Below the pieces are notes generated by a model. That model was not told the DNA's origin, ran no database searches, and saw only the letters and a program-made list of their open reading frames with translations. DNA of 64,000 nucleotides, from contig NZ_SDOZ01000002.1 of NCBI RefSeq assembly GCF_004134775.1, positions 1,276,005-1,340,004 of the forward strand, in the 5' to 3' direction. Both the position numbers and the translations under genes were made by a program. Each line of letters starts with the position of its first letter. Positions within the stretch are counted from its first letter, which is position 1. Origin of the DNA: Candidatus Borkfalkia ceftriaxoniphila. GTDB lineage: Bacteria; Bacillota; Clostridia; Christensenellales; Borkfalkiaceae. Positions 39,346 through 51,756 of the stretch are shown one piece after another.

Positions 39346-39692
39346 GTCTGGACGAAAACTGTATTTTCTGTAAGATCCTCCGCGGGGAGATCCCCTCGGA
39401 CAAGGTGTATGAGGACGGGGATATGCTCGCGTTCCGCGACATTCACCCGCAGGCGAAGGTGCACGTATTGTGCGTTCCCAAGTCGCACTTCTCTTATCTT
39501 TCCGAAATGGGCGAAAAGGAACGCGGACTCGTCGGAAAGTGTATGGCGAAACTTCCCGAAATCGCCCGCCTCGCGGGCATCGAAAACGGTTACCGCGTCA
39601 TCATCAACCAGGGCGAGGACGCGGGGCAGACCGTCTTTCATCTGCATATCCACATTCTGGGCGGCCAGAATATGGGCGAAAATCTGCTGTGA
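39342..39692 (+). CDS. HIT-family hydrolase (HinT-like)
   Basis: A 116-residue histidine-triad protein. CIFCKILRGEIPSDKVYED opens it (with an optional zinc pair CxxC), and the active site is HLHIHILGG, with the middle His as nucleophile. HinT-like proteins hydrolyse adenosine phosphoramidates and aminoacyl adenylates. The ATG overlaps the mtaB TGA and follows AAAGGAG. Confidence 0.94.
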   Translation: MSLDENCIFCKILRGEIPSDKVYEDGDMLAFRDIHPQAKVHVLCVPKSHFSYLSEMGEKERGLVGKCMAKLPEIARLAGIENGYRVIINQGEDAGQTVFHLHIHILGGQNMGENLL

Positions 39693-39695
39693 GCG

Positions 39696-39735
39696 AAACG
39701 CCCCGCAAACTTACGTTTGCGGGGCGTTTATTTTA
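39696..39735. terminator. Bidirectional terminator
   Basis: A 15-base stem AAACGCCCCGCAAAC / GTTTGCGGGGCGTTT (39696-39710 with 39715-39729) and T-rich flank. It ends the prmA-to-HIT run and the converging membrane gene. Confidence 0.88.
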
Positions 39736-40203
39736 TAATGCGAACAGTTCGCAGACGGCGGCCGTTATGATGGCGAACAGAGAAAAGGCGATGCAGAGCA
39801 GGGGCGCAGGGCCAATCATGTAGCCCTCGGCGCCCGTTTCGCTCAAAAGCGAACACGCGGCTGTGAGCGCTCCCATACACAAAAATGCGCAGATGCCAGA
39901 GCACGTCAGCCGCGCCGCATTTTTGTTTTTTGCGCGCGCGTGAAAAAGAATATATGCAAGAGAAACCAGAAACAAAAGCGCGGCGCAGACCGCGCTCGTG
40001 ATCATGGGGCGCGCCGAAAGTCCCTCGCTTTGCAGATTATAATAGCAAAGATTTTGTTCTTCTCCGACGGGCAGCGACATAAAGATAAAAAGTAAAAGCG
40101 CGGTCAAGCAGAATACGGGCGCGGGCAGTGCGGCGGCGGTCGCGCGCTTGGTTGATTTCGGCAAACCCCGTTCGGGCGCGTCTTGTTTTTTGCCTTTGCC
40201 CAT
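39733..40203 (-). CDS. Small polytopic membrane protein under XRE control
   Basis: A 156-residue protein with a Lys-rich start and about four membrane helices (near 28-46, 68-88, 100-118, 130-152). No known domain. GGAGAAAGG lies just before the ATG on the minus strand. Its promoter (TTGACA-N18-TATAAT) carries one ACAGTT-N3-AACTGT palindrome in the spacer and another just after the -10, both next to the divergent XRE gene. It is therefore probably kept off by that regulator. Function unknown. Confidence 0.65.
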   Translation of the reverse strand: MGKGKKQDAPERGLPKSTKRATAAALPAPVFCLTALLLFIFMSLPVGEEQNLCYYNLQSEGLSARPMITSAVCAALLFLVSLAYILFHARAKNKNAARLTCSGICAFLCMGALTAACSLLSETGAEGYMIGPAPLLCIAFSLFAIITAAVCELFAL

Positions 40204-40224
40204 CCTTTCTCCTCTTTTCTTGAA

Positions 40225-40278
40225 ACAGTTATAAACTGTATTTTTTTCATTATACAGTTACAAACTGTATAATGTCAA
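40225..40278. promoter_or_regulatory. Divergent promoter with two identical palindromic operators
   Basis: Operators ACAGTT-N3-AACTGT at 40225-40239 and 40254-40268, centres 29 bases apart. Minus-strand promoter: TTGACA (40273-40278), 18-base spacer, TATAAT (40249-40254). Plus-strand -10: TATAAT (40268-40273), -35 TTTTCA (40244-40249). The right operator lies in both promoters, so an XRE dimer bound there would block both. Confidence 0.83.
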
Positions 40279-40284
40279 GTAAGT

Positions 40285-40515
40285 ATGGAAAAAAACAAGG
40301 AAAAAGAATTCGAGAATTTCCGCAAGGAAATCTTCGGGCTCAGAAAAGCGAACAAATGGACGCAAAAGCAGGTGGCGGACGCGCTGGGGATCACTGCGCA
40401 GTCTTATCAAGCGTACGAGGCGGGGGAGGCGCTTCCTACGCTGCTGAATTTCGTAAAACTCGCCAAACTTTTCGAAATTTCGCCGGACGAACTTTTGGGT
40501 TGGGACGAATTCTGA
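40285..40515 (+). CDS. XRE-family regulator, probably leaderless
   Basis: A 76-residue Cro/CI-type protein: FGLRKANKWTQKQVADALG, then ITAQSYQAYEAGEALPTLLN, then FVKLAKLFEISPDELLGW. The only Met start is 11 bases after the -10 TATAAT, which puts the transcript start about four to six bases before the ATG, with no ribosome site. I infer a leaderless message. Its operators are the twin palindromes upstream, and its likely targets are itself and the divergent membrane gene. Confidence 0.85.
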   Translation: MEKNKEKEFENFRKEIFGLRKANKWTQKQVADALGITAQSYQAYEAGEALPTLLNFVKLAKLFEISPDELLGWDEF

Positions 40516-40542
40516 AAATCCGTGAAAAGCGCCTGTAAAAAC

Positions 40543-40571
40543 TTGACATTTTGCAAATATTATATTAAAAT
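40543..40571 (+). promoter_or_regulatory. Sigma-A promoter of rpsU
   Basis: TTGACA (40543-40548), 17-base spacer, TAAAAT (40566-40571), about 50 bases before the S21 start. Confidence 0.85.
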
Positions 40572-40621
40572 AATAAATGCTATATGAAATAAGTGCTTTG
40601 GGCGAAGGAGGGTTGAAAGGA

Positions 40622-40801
40622 ATGTCTACCATCAAAGTCGGAGAAAACGAATCGATCGACAGCGCGCTGCGCCGTTTTAAGAGAAAATGCTCGCGCGACG
40701 GCATCATCGGAGATCTGCGCCGCAAAGAGCATTACGAAAAGCCTTCCGTACGGAAAAAGAAAAAGTCGGAAGCGGCAAGAAAGAGAAGCGTGAAAAATTG
40801 A
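40622..40801 (+). CDS. rpsU: 30S ribosomal protein S21 (bS21)
   Basis: A 59-residue basic protein with the S21 pattern: [18 protein letters not shown], then [18 protein letters not shown], then a Lys/Arg/Ser tail. The start at 40622 is about ten bases after AGGAGGG; the in-frame ATG at 40577 sits too close to the promoter and would add a non-conserved leader. Terminator follows; yqeY, a frequent neighbour, is absent. Confidence 0.95.
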   Translation: MSTIKVGENESIDSALRRFKRKCSRDGIIGDLRRKEHYEKPSVRKKKKSEAARKRSVKN

Positions 40802-40805
40802 TTAC

Positions 40806-40840
40806 AAAAGCCTGTTATCCAAGATAACAGGCTTTTTGTT
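40806..40840 (+). terminator. Terminator of rpsU
   Basis: The stem AAAAGCCTGTTATC / GATAACAGGCTTTTT (40806-40837) and a short loop. Confidence 0.88.
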
Positions 40841-40883
40841 TACGCGAATATTGTAGAAAGATGTCCTTTAAGGAGTGAAAAGC

Positions 40884-41285
40884 ATGAAAACGGAAGGCAA
40901 AAACTTTAAAAGCGTTGCAAAAGAAGCGAAAATGCGCCTGAAAAAGGGATTTTGGCAGGACTACAAATCGAGTTTGCAGGACGAGTTGGCGCGCGCGAAG
41001 AAAGAGGGCATGAACGAGAGCCTCGTCGAGCGCTATTTCGCAGGCAAAGTCACCTGTACCGTCAAGGGCATGGCGGACGACGACGCCTTTTACGAAAAGG
41101 TGAAGGAACTTCTTTTGACCGAGGGCGAGGTGAGCGACGCGATCGGGCGGCTCACCGACCGCGAATATTTTGCCTCTTTGGGGTACGAGGAGAAACAGCG
41201 CTACACTCTGCGCCTTTCCGAACGCTATTTAAAAGCGCTGGAACGCTTTAAAAAGGAATACGAGTTTGAGTTGAAAAACAGATAG
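40884..41285 (+). CDS. Unknown charged helical protein
   Basis: A 133-residue soluble protein, Lys/Glu/Arg-rich: AKEAKMRLKKGFWQDYKSSL, then EGMNESLVERYFAGKVTCTV, then a C-terminal amphipathic helix ERYLKALERFKKEYEFELKN. AAGGAG lies eight bases before the ATG at 40884 (a GTG at 40875 overlaps that site). No family recognised and no promoter clear, although the region just upstream is short. Codon use is normal for the chromosome. Confidence 0.6.
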   Translation: MKTEGKNFKSVAKEAKMRLKKGFWQDYKSSLQDELARAKKEGMNESLVERYFAGKVTCTVKGMADDDAFYEKVKELLLTEGEVSDAIGRLTDREYFASLGYEEKQRYTLRLSERYLKALERFKKEYEFELKNR

Positions 41286-41292
41286 TTTTATA

Positions 41293-41321
41293 TTGAGTTT
41301 TCGCGGCAAATATGATATAAT
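41293..41321 (+). promoter_or_regulatory. Sigma-A promoter of pcrA-ligA
   Basis: TTGAGT (41293-41298), 17-base spacer, TATAAT (41316-41321). It excludes the longer in-frame start at 41293 for the helicase. Confidence 0.8.
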
Positions 41322-41352
41322 AACGAGGAAAATATTTTACTGTGGAAACGAT

Positions 41353-45634
<4,282 letters not shown>

Positions 45635-45646
45635 CGCCGTTTTTAC

Positions 45647-45675
45647 TTGAATTTTTTTGCATATTTTGCTATAAT
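45647..45675 (+). promoter_or_regulatory. Sigma-A promoter of the yicC-rpoZ-priA run
   Basis: TTGAAT (45647-45652), 17-base spacer, TATAAT (45670-45675), 34 bases before yicC. Confidence 0.82.
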
Positions 45676-45708
45676 ACACACGAGAACGAAAAAGCGGGAG
45701 AGGACTCC

Positions 45709-46584
45709 ATGTTCAGTATGACCGGCTTCGGCAAAGGCGAATACAAAGCGGACGGCATCGAGATTTCCGTCGAAGTGAAAACGGTGAACAACCGTTATCT
45801 GGACGTGGCGATCAAGAGCCCGAAAATTTTCAACGCTTACGAAGAGATCATCCGTTCCGCAGTGCGCGAAAGGATCACGCGCGGGCATCTGGACGTGTTC
45901 GTGAACTATATCGACAAGCGCGAACGGCCCAAGTCGCTGTACGTGGACGCGGGCGCCGCGTCGGGCTACTGCGCCGCCGCAAAAAAACTCAAAGATCTGT
46001 TTCCCGGCCTTGCGGACGACTTCACGCTCACGGCGCTCATGCGCTCGCCCGACGTCGTCAGGCAGGAAGAGACGCAGGGCGCGGACGAGGCGCTTTTGAA
46101 CGCGCTGCAAGCCGCCCTTTGCAAGGCGCTCGACAATCTCAACGCCATGCGGAAAAAAGAGGGCGAAAAACTTTCCGACGACATGCTTTCGCGCATGGAC
46201 GCGGTGGAAAAACTGGTCGACGAGATCTCCGCGCGCGCCCCCCTCGTTGCGGCGCAGTACAAGAGCAAACTGGAAGAGCGCATGAAGGAGATATTAAACG
46301 GCGCGGCTTACGACGAGGCGCGGCTTTTGACGGAAGTGGCGGTGTTTACCGACAAAGCCAACATCGACGAGGAGTTGACGCGCCTTCGTTCGCATATCGC
46401 GCAGTTCCGCAATATCTGCAGGGAAGAGCGCGTAGGGCGCAAACTGGATTTTTTGGTACAGGAATTCAACCGCGAATGCAACACCGTCTGCTCGAAGAGC
46501 AACGACTTGAAAGTGACCGATTGCGGTCTTGCCTTGAAAAACGAGATAGAAAAGATCCGCGAACAGGTACAGAACGTGGAATAA
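45709..46584 (+). CDS. yicC: YicC-family endoribonuclease
   Basis: A 291-residue YicC/YloC protein. It has SMTGFGKGEYKADGIEISVE at the start, KTVNNRYLDVAIKSPK and, at the end, RVGRKLDFLVQEFNRECNTV followed by CSKSNDLKVTDCGLALKNEI, the strongest family signature. YicC/YloC proteins are reported as endoribonucleases. In Bacillus it is followed by remA and gmk; here rpoZ comes next, 27 bases on, with both absent. Confidence 0.94.
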   Translation: MFSMTGFGKGEYKADGIEISVEVKTVNNRYLDVAIKSPKIFNAYEEIIRSAVRERITRGHLDVFVNYIDKRERPKSLYVDAGAASGYCAAAKKLKDLFPGLADDFTLTALMRSPDVVRQEETQGADEALLNALQAALCKALDNLNAMRKKEGEKLSDDMLSRMDAVEKLVDEISARAPLVAAQYKSKLEERMKEILNGAAYDEARLLTEVAVFTDKANIDEELTRLRSHIAQFRNICREERVGRKLDFLVQEFNRECNTVCSKSNDLKVTDCGLALKNEIEKIREQVQNVE

Positions 46585-46611
46585 ACAAAATGAAATTAGG
46601 AGTGGTATTTT

Positions 46612-46833
46612 ATGATCAACGAACCTGCGGTAGATAAATTGGTGGAAAAACTGGGTACGAAGGAGCATCCCGCTTCACGCTACGAACTGTGCGTCGTGGT
46701 GGCGAAAAGGGCGCGCCAGGTCATCGACCAGGCACAGAATCAGGGCATCAAGGAACTGCCCGACAAGATGAAAGAGATCGCGTTTGCCTGCCGCGAGATC
46801 GAGAGCGGCAAACTCTCCCTGACGAGAGACTGA
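46612..46833 (+). CDS. rpoZ: RNA polymerase omega subunit
   Basis: A 73-residue omega subunit. It has EPAVDKLVEKLGTKEHPASR, then YELCVVVAKRARQVIDQAQ, and ends with the conserved KMKEIAFACREIESGKL. It assists beta-prime folding and polymerase assembly. AGGAG lies before the ATG. A small hairpin follows, then priA; coaBC, normally between them, is not here. Confidence 0.94.
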   Translation: MINEPAVDKLVEKLGTKEHPASRYELCVVVAKRARQVIDQAQNQGIKELPDKMKEIAFACREIESGKLSLTRD

Positions 46834-46919
46834 ACGTTCAGTCCGCATTTCTGCGGAAAAAATCCCCTTGTTTGCTCCGTTTTCGATAGGCGGGGCATTC
46901 TGTTTTTTTACGGAGCGAA

Positions 46920-49088
46920 ATGATAGCCGAAGTCATCGTGGACATCGCCCACAGCGAAGTGGACAAAATATTCGAATACCGCGCGGGCGAGAACGTGCGG
47001 GCGGGCAGCCGCGTCAAGGTTCCCTTTTCGCGCGGCGTCGCGGACGGATACGTGATGCGCCTCAAGGAAACCTCGGATTTTTCCGCGGACAGATTGAAAA
47101 ATATCCTCTCCGTGGTCGACGAGATCCCCGTCCTAACCGAGGAATGTCTGCAACTCGCCTATTCGATCGCCGAACGCTATAAGTGCCCCAAGGCGCTCGT
47201 ATTGAGGCTCTTTCTGCCCGCCGAAATGCGCAAAGGGGGCGTACGGGAACTTTATAAGAGCGTGGCGGTCTATCGAAAGGACTGCGAACTCTCCGCCCGC
47301 GCGAACAAACAGTTGTCGGCGCTGGAATTCATCCGCGAAAACGGGCGTTTCGATTATACTGCCCTGTGCGAAAAGTTCGGCCGCGCCGCCGTCAACGCGC
47401 TTGCGGAAAAGGGCGCGATCGCGCTGGAAAAACAGCGCGTCGCACGTTCGCCCTATAAAGACGTGGAGGGAGAACATGAGGAACGCGCCCTGACGGACGC
47501 GCAGAAAAAAACGGTGGAGGGCATTCTCGCCTCGAATAAGACGGTGCATCTCGTACACGGCGTGACGGGCAGCGGCAAGACGGAAATTTATCTCACCCTC
47601 ATCAAAAAAATGCTGGAAGAGGGAAAGAGCGCAATCTTTCTGGTGCCTGAAATTTCACTTACGCCGCAGATGCTTTCCCAACTGCGGGCAAAGTTCGGTC
47701 ACAGCGTGGCGATCATCCACAGCGGCCTTTCGGCGGGCGAAAAATTCGACGAATGGTGGCGTTTGAGGACGGGCGAGGCGAAGATCGCCGTCGGCGCGCG
47801 CAGCGCCGTATTCGCGCCCGTCGAAAACGTGGGCGCCATCGTCGTGGACGAAGAGCACGACGGCTCCTATGCGAGCGAAACCAATCCCCGCTATTCCACG
47901 TTCGAGATTGCAAAGTTCCGCGCCGAATACAACGGCGGAAAACTGATACTCGGCAGCGCCACCCCCTCGGTGGAAACGTACTTGCAGGCGAAAGAGGGAA
48001 AGTTCGGACTGTACGAACTGCCCGACCGCATCAACGCGCGGCCGCTTCCGGAGATCGTCACGGCGGATATGCGAAAAGAGGTGCGGCGGGGCAACAATAC
48101 CCCGTTTTCGGCGGCGCTCCGCGAGGAGTTGGAAGATTGCCTTGCAAAGGGAAACCAGGCCATTTTATTTCTGAACCGCCGCGGCTTCGCGCAGAGCGTC
48201 ATCTGCCGCGACTGCGGCTACGTCGCCAAGTGCGAGGCGTGCGACGTTTCGCTCACCTACCACAGCGACGAAAACGTGCTCAAATGCCATTACTGCGGCG
48301 CGTCGTACCATATGCTCTCCGCCTGTCCCGAATGCGGCGGCGTGCATTTGAACTACACGGGCACAGGCACGCAGAAAGTAGTGGGGGAACTGAAAAAGAT
48401 CTTTCCCGAGGCGCGTATTTTGCGCATGGACAACGACACGACGGCGGGCAAGGAAGGGCACTTCAAAATTTTAAAGGCGTTTTCCGAGCGGCAGGCGGAC
48501 ATATTGGTCGGCACGCAGATGATCGCCAAAGGGCACGACTTTCCTTCCGTCACGCTCGTGGGGATTCTCGACGCGGACATGAGCCTGCATTTTTCCGATT
48601 ACCGCAGCGGCGAGCGTACCTATCAGCTCATCACGCAGGTCGCGGGGCGCAGCGGCCGCGCGCGGGAAAAGGGTAAGGTGGTCTTGCAGACGTTCGATCC
48701 CGAAAATTATATCCTGCGCTACGCGGTAACGTACGATTACAAGGGATTTTTCGAACACGAAGTTTCCCTCAGAAAGGCGACCGCGTTTCCGCCCTTTGCA
48801 AAGATCGTGCGCGTGATGGTTTCCTCCGAAGAGGAGAAAAAGGCGCTCGAAGCGCTCAAAGAGGTATATTTCCCTCTCAAAGAACTGTTCGAAAGCAACC
48901 GCGAAAAATTTTTGTTTTTCAATAAAATGAAGGCGCCCATCAAGCGTATCCAGAATAAATTCCGCTTTCAGGTGCTGATGCGGATCGCGGACGAATCCCT
49001 TCTTCCGCAAATATACGAATGCGCAGCGGCGCATAAGAGAAAGGACGTTCTCGTCTACGTGGAAGAAAATCCCGCCAATCTCAGTTAA
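46920..49088 (+). CDS. priA: Primosomal helicase PriA
   Basis: A 722-residue replication-restart helicase. The N-terminal 3'-DNA-binding domain contains VDKIFEYRAGENVRAGSRVK. Walker A is VHGVTGSGKTEIYL, the DExH box VVDEEHDGSYAS. The zinc region has eight Cys (VICRDCGYVAKCEACDVSL, KCHYCGASYHMLSACPECGG). The C-terminal helicase part contains DILVGTQMIAKGHDFPSVTL and QVAGRSGRA. Complete. def follows after 35 bases. Confidence 0.97.
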   Translation: MIAEVIVDIAHSEVDKIFEYRAGENVRAGSRVKVPFSRGVADGYVMRLKETSDFSADRLKNILSVVDEIPVLTEECLQLAYSIAERYKCPKALVLRLFLPAEMRKGGVRELYKSVAVYRKDCELSARANKQLSALEFIRENGRFDYTALCEKFGRAAVNALAEKGAIALEKQRVARSPYKDVEGEHEERALTDAQKKTVEGILASNKTVHLVHGVTGSGKTEIYLTLIKKMLEEGKSAIFLVPEISLTPQMLSQLRAKFGHSVAIIHSGLSAGEKFDEWWRLRTGEAKIAVGARSAVFAPVENVGAIVVDEEHDGSYASETNPRYSTFEIAKFRAEYNGGKLILGSATPSVETYLQAKEGKFGLYELPDRINARPLPEIVTADMRKEVRRGNNTPFSAALREELEDCLAKGNQAILFLNRRGFAQSVICRDCGYVAKCEACDVSLTYHSDENVLKCHYCGASYHMLSACPECGGVHLNYTGTGTQKVVGELKKIFPEARILRMDNDTTAGKEGHFKILKAFSERQADILVGTQMIAKGHDFPSVTLVGILDADMSLHFSDYRSGERTYQLITQVAGRSGRAREKGKVVLQTFDPENYILRYAVTYDYKGFFEHEVSLRKATAFPPFAKIVRVMVSSEEEKKALEALKEVYFPLKELFESNREKFLFFNKMKAPIKRIQNKFRFQVLMRIADESLLPQIYECAAAHKRKDVLVYVEENPANLS

Positions 49089-49123
49089 GTTGCGCGGAAA
49101 TACATATGTAAAAGAGGAGCAAA

Positions 49124-49582
49124 ATGGCAATCAGAAAAGTTGTGCAGGTAGGCGACGACGTCCTGCGTAAAAAATGTTTCGAAGTGACTTCGTTCGACGA
49201 AAAGTTGTGGATGCTTTTGGACGATCTCAAAGATACCGTAAAAAAAGAAGAGGGCGCGGGGCTCGCCGCGCCGCAGGTGGGTGTTTTGCGCCGCGCGGTG
49301 GTGGTGGACGTGGACGAAGGGTTTTTCGAGTTCGTCAATCCCGTCATCGTCGAATCGAGGGGCAGCCAGACGGGTTTCGAGGGTTGTCTGTCCGTGCGCG
49401 GAAAGCACGGCGTCGTCACCCGCCCCAACGTGGTCAAGGTAGAGTTTTTCGATCGGTACGGTAAAAAACAATCGCTCGTCGCAAAGGGCTTTTTCGCCCG
49501 CGCGGTGTGCCACGAACTCGACCATCTCGACGGCGTTCTCTATATCGACCGCGCCGAATTTGTGGAAGGCGCCAGGGATTAA
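49124..49582 (+). CDS. def: Peptide deformylase
   Basis: A 152-residue metalloenzyme removing the formyl group from new proteins. All three motifs are present: GAGLAAPQVGV, EGCLSVRG (metal Cys) and CHELDHLDGVL (HExxH, with Cys in place of the usual Gln before it). In operon with fmt, its functional opposite, 12 bases downstream. Confidence 0.96.
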   Translation: MAIRKVVQVGDDVLRKKCFEVTSFDEKLWMLLDDLKDTVKKEEGAGLAAPQVGVLRRAVVVDVDEGFFEFVNPVIVESRGSQTGFEGCLSVRGKHGVVTRPNVVKVEFFDRYGKKQSLVAKGFFARAVCHELDHLDGVLYIDRAEFVEGARD

Positions 49583-49594
49583 AAAGGAGCGGCT

Positions 49595-50527
49595 ATGAAA
49601 CTCGTCTTTGCGGGCGCGCCCGAATTTTCGGTTCTGCCCTTGAAAAAAATTTTAGAGGAAGGTTACGAGGTGGCGGCAGTCGTCACCCAGCCAGACAAGC
49701 CCGTGGGGCGAAAGGCGATCGTTACGCCCACGCCGCTCAAAGTTTTCGCGCGCTCGCGCGGCATTCCCGTATTGGATTTTCCCAAGATCCGCGAACATAT
49801 CGGGGAACTTGAAAGCCTGCGCGCCCATCTCATGGTGACCTGCGCGTACGGCCAGTTGCTCACCGAAAGCGTTCTGAACGCGTTTCCCGCGGGCGTCTAT
49901 AATATCCACGCTTCCCTGCTCCCCAAATACCGCGGCGCGTCCCCCGTGGCCGCGTGTATTCTGAACGGGGAAACGGAAACGGGCATCACCGTCATGAAGA
50001 CGGACGTCGGGCTGGATACGGGGGATATGCTGCTGCAAAAGAGTATCCCGATTGCCCCCGAGGATACGGCAGGCACGCTGTCCGAAAAACTTTCCGCGCT
50101 CGGCGCGGACTGCATCGTCGAGGCGCTCGCTCTTTTAAAGGGCGGCAAGGCTGTCTTGACGCCGCAGGATAACGATCGGGCGACGCTCGTGAAAAAAATC
50201 AAAAAGGAGCACGCGCGCATCGATTTTACCGAGGACGCGGCCGCGATCGTAAACCTCATCCGCGCCATGAACCCCGCGCCCGTCGCCTATACTTATCTTA
50301 ACGGCAAGGCGCTCAACGTTTTTTTTGCGGAAACCGCCGAAGGGGAGGTAGGCGCCTCGGGCGAAGTGATCGCCGCGGATAAGAGAGGCATTCTGGTACG
50401 GGCGGGGAAAGGCGCGGTGCGCCTTCTGGAAGTGCAGGCGGAGGGCGGCAAGCGCATGCGCGCCGCCGACTTCGTCAACGGGCGCAAGATCGCCGTCGGC
50501 GACGTGCTGACGGGAGAAAACGCATGA
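49595..50527 (+). CDS. fmt: Methionyl-tRNA formyltransferase
   Basis: A 310-residue enzyme formylating initiator Met-tRNA. It has FAGAPEFSVLPLKKIL at the start, NIHASLLPKYRGASPVAACI with the catalytic His and Asn, GITVMKTDVGLDTGDMLLQK, and a C-terminal OB-like domain (FVNGRKIAVGDVL at the end). AAAGGAG before the ATG. Its stop overlaps the rsmB start. Confidence 0.97.
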   Translation: MKLVFAGAPEFSVLPLKKILEEGYEVAAVVTQPDKPVGRKAIVTPTPLKVFARSRGIPVLDFPKIREHIGELESLRAHLMVTCAYGQLLTESVLNAFPAGVYNIHASLLPKYRGASPVAACILNGETETGITVMKTDVGLDTGDMLLQKSIPIAPEDTAGTLSEKLSALGADCIVEALALLKGGKAVLTPQDNDRATLVKKIKKEHARIDFTEDAAAIVNLIRAMNPAPVAYTYLNGKALNVFFAETAEGEVGASGEVIAADKRGILVRAGKGAVRLLEVQAEGGKRMRAADFVNGRKIAVGDVLTGENA

Positions 50528-51756
50528 CGAATCCTTTCTGTGATCCCTATCTCGTCCTTTCCAAAGTTTACGGCGGCGGCGCGTATCTCAAACAGGCGCT
50601 CGCCGATACGCCGATGGAAGAGGCGAACCGCGCTCGTACGGTAAAAATATCTTACGGCGTTCTGGAAAACGACGGCTATTTCAACGACTGTATCCGCGCG
50701 TTCGCGCCCAAAAGCCCCAAACTTCCCGTGCGTATTCTGCTGAAAATCTCCCTCTATCTGCTGCTTTTTATGAACAAGCCCCGCTATATGATCACCGACA
50801 ACGCGGTGGAATTGTGCAAAAAGTTGGGAAAGGGCGGCGCCGCGGGCTTTCTGAACGCATTTCTGCGCGCGTTCGACGCGGAAAAAGTGCCCGTGCCTGC
50901 GGATAAAATCGCGGTGCTCGCGCAAAAATATTCTTATCCCGCATACGCCGTCCGCCGCCTTTTGAAAGAGTACGGCGACGAGGCGGAAAAAATACTCGCG
51001 TTCCGAGAAAACAAAGCGTGCGTGCGTTTTGCCTGTTCCCAAGAGGAAGAAAACGTTTTGGCTCGGGGCGGGGAAAAGACGCCTTTCGACCATGTTTATC
51101 GCTTTTCCTCTTTCCGCCGCGGAGAGGGCTACGACGAGGGGAAATATACCTTTCAGTCAATCGGCTCAATCGCCGTCTGCGACGCTGTGGAACCCGCCGA
51201 ACGCTTTTTGGACGCGTGCGCCGCGCCGGGCGGCAAGAGCGTGCTTCTGGCGGCAAAGTGCAGAGAAGTTACGGCGTTCGAACTGCATCCGCACCGCGTA
51301 AAACTCATCGGACAGTACGCCGCGCGCATGGGCGTAAACAACGTCACGGCAGTCTGCCGCGATTCGTCCGTGTTCGATCCCGCCTATGAAAACGCGTTCG
51401 GCGGCGTCCTGTGCGACGTGCCCTGCTCGGGTTTCGGCGTCGTCTGCGATAATCCCGATATCAAACTGTTCCGCACGGAAAAGAGCCTTACCGAACTTCC
51501 CGAAACGCAGTTCGCCATACTTTCCGCCTGTTCGCGCTACGTGAAAGAGGGCGGCGCGCTGTACTATTCCACGTGTTCGGTGTTCCGCGAAGAAAACGAC
51601 AACGTGGTCGGGCGCTTTTTAAAGGAAAATCCCGCTTTTACCGCGGAAAAAATACATAGCCCGCTCGCGGGAAAGACAACGAGGTTCGGCGTGCAGTTTC
51701 TGCCCCATATCTCGTCGGGCGCGGGCTTTTACGTCGCAAAACTGAGGAAACGATGA
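50524..51756 (+). CDS. rsmB: 16S rRNA (cytosine-967-C5)-methyltransferase
   Basis: A 410-residue enzyme. The NusB-like N-terminal RNA-binding domain contains NDGYFNDCIRAFAPKSPKLP. The SAM fold contains FLDACAAPGGKSVLLAAKC. The two active-site cysteines lie in DVPCSGFGVVCDNPDIK and YYSTCSVFREENDNVV. Both the start (ATGA with fmt) and the end (ATGA with rlmN) overlap neighbours. Confidence 0.95.
   Translation: MTNPFCDPYLVLSKVYGGGAYLKQALADTPMEEANRARTVKISYGVLENDGYFNDCIRAFAPKSPKLPVRILLKISLYLLLFMNKPRYMITDNAVELCKKLGKGGAAGFLNAFLRAFDAEKVPVPADKIAVLAQKYSYPAYAVRRLLKEYGDEAEKILAFRENKACVRFACSQEEENVLARGGEKTPFDHVYRFSSFRRGEGYDEGKYTFQSIGSIAVCDAVEPAERFLDACAAPGGKSVLLAAKCREVTAFELHPHRVKLIGQYAARMGVNNVTAVCRDSSVFDPAYENAFGGVLCDVPCSGFGVVCDNPDIKLFRTEKSLTELPETQFAILSACSRYVKEGGALYYSTCSVFREENDNVVGRFLKENPAFTAEKIHSPLAGKTTRFGVQFLPHISSGAGFYVAKLRKR

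Noticed and set aside
46843..46862. Small CCGCA/TGCGG hairpin after rpoZ
   Set aside because: Only five base pairs and followed by A rather than T on the plus strand; not a convincing terminator.
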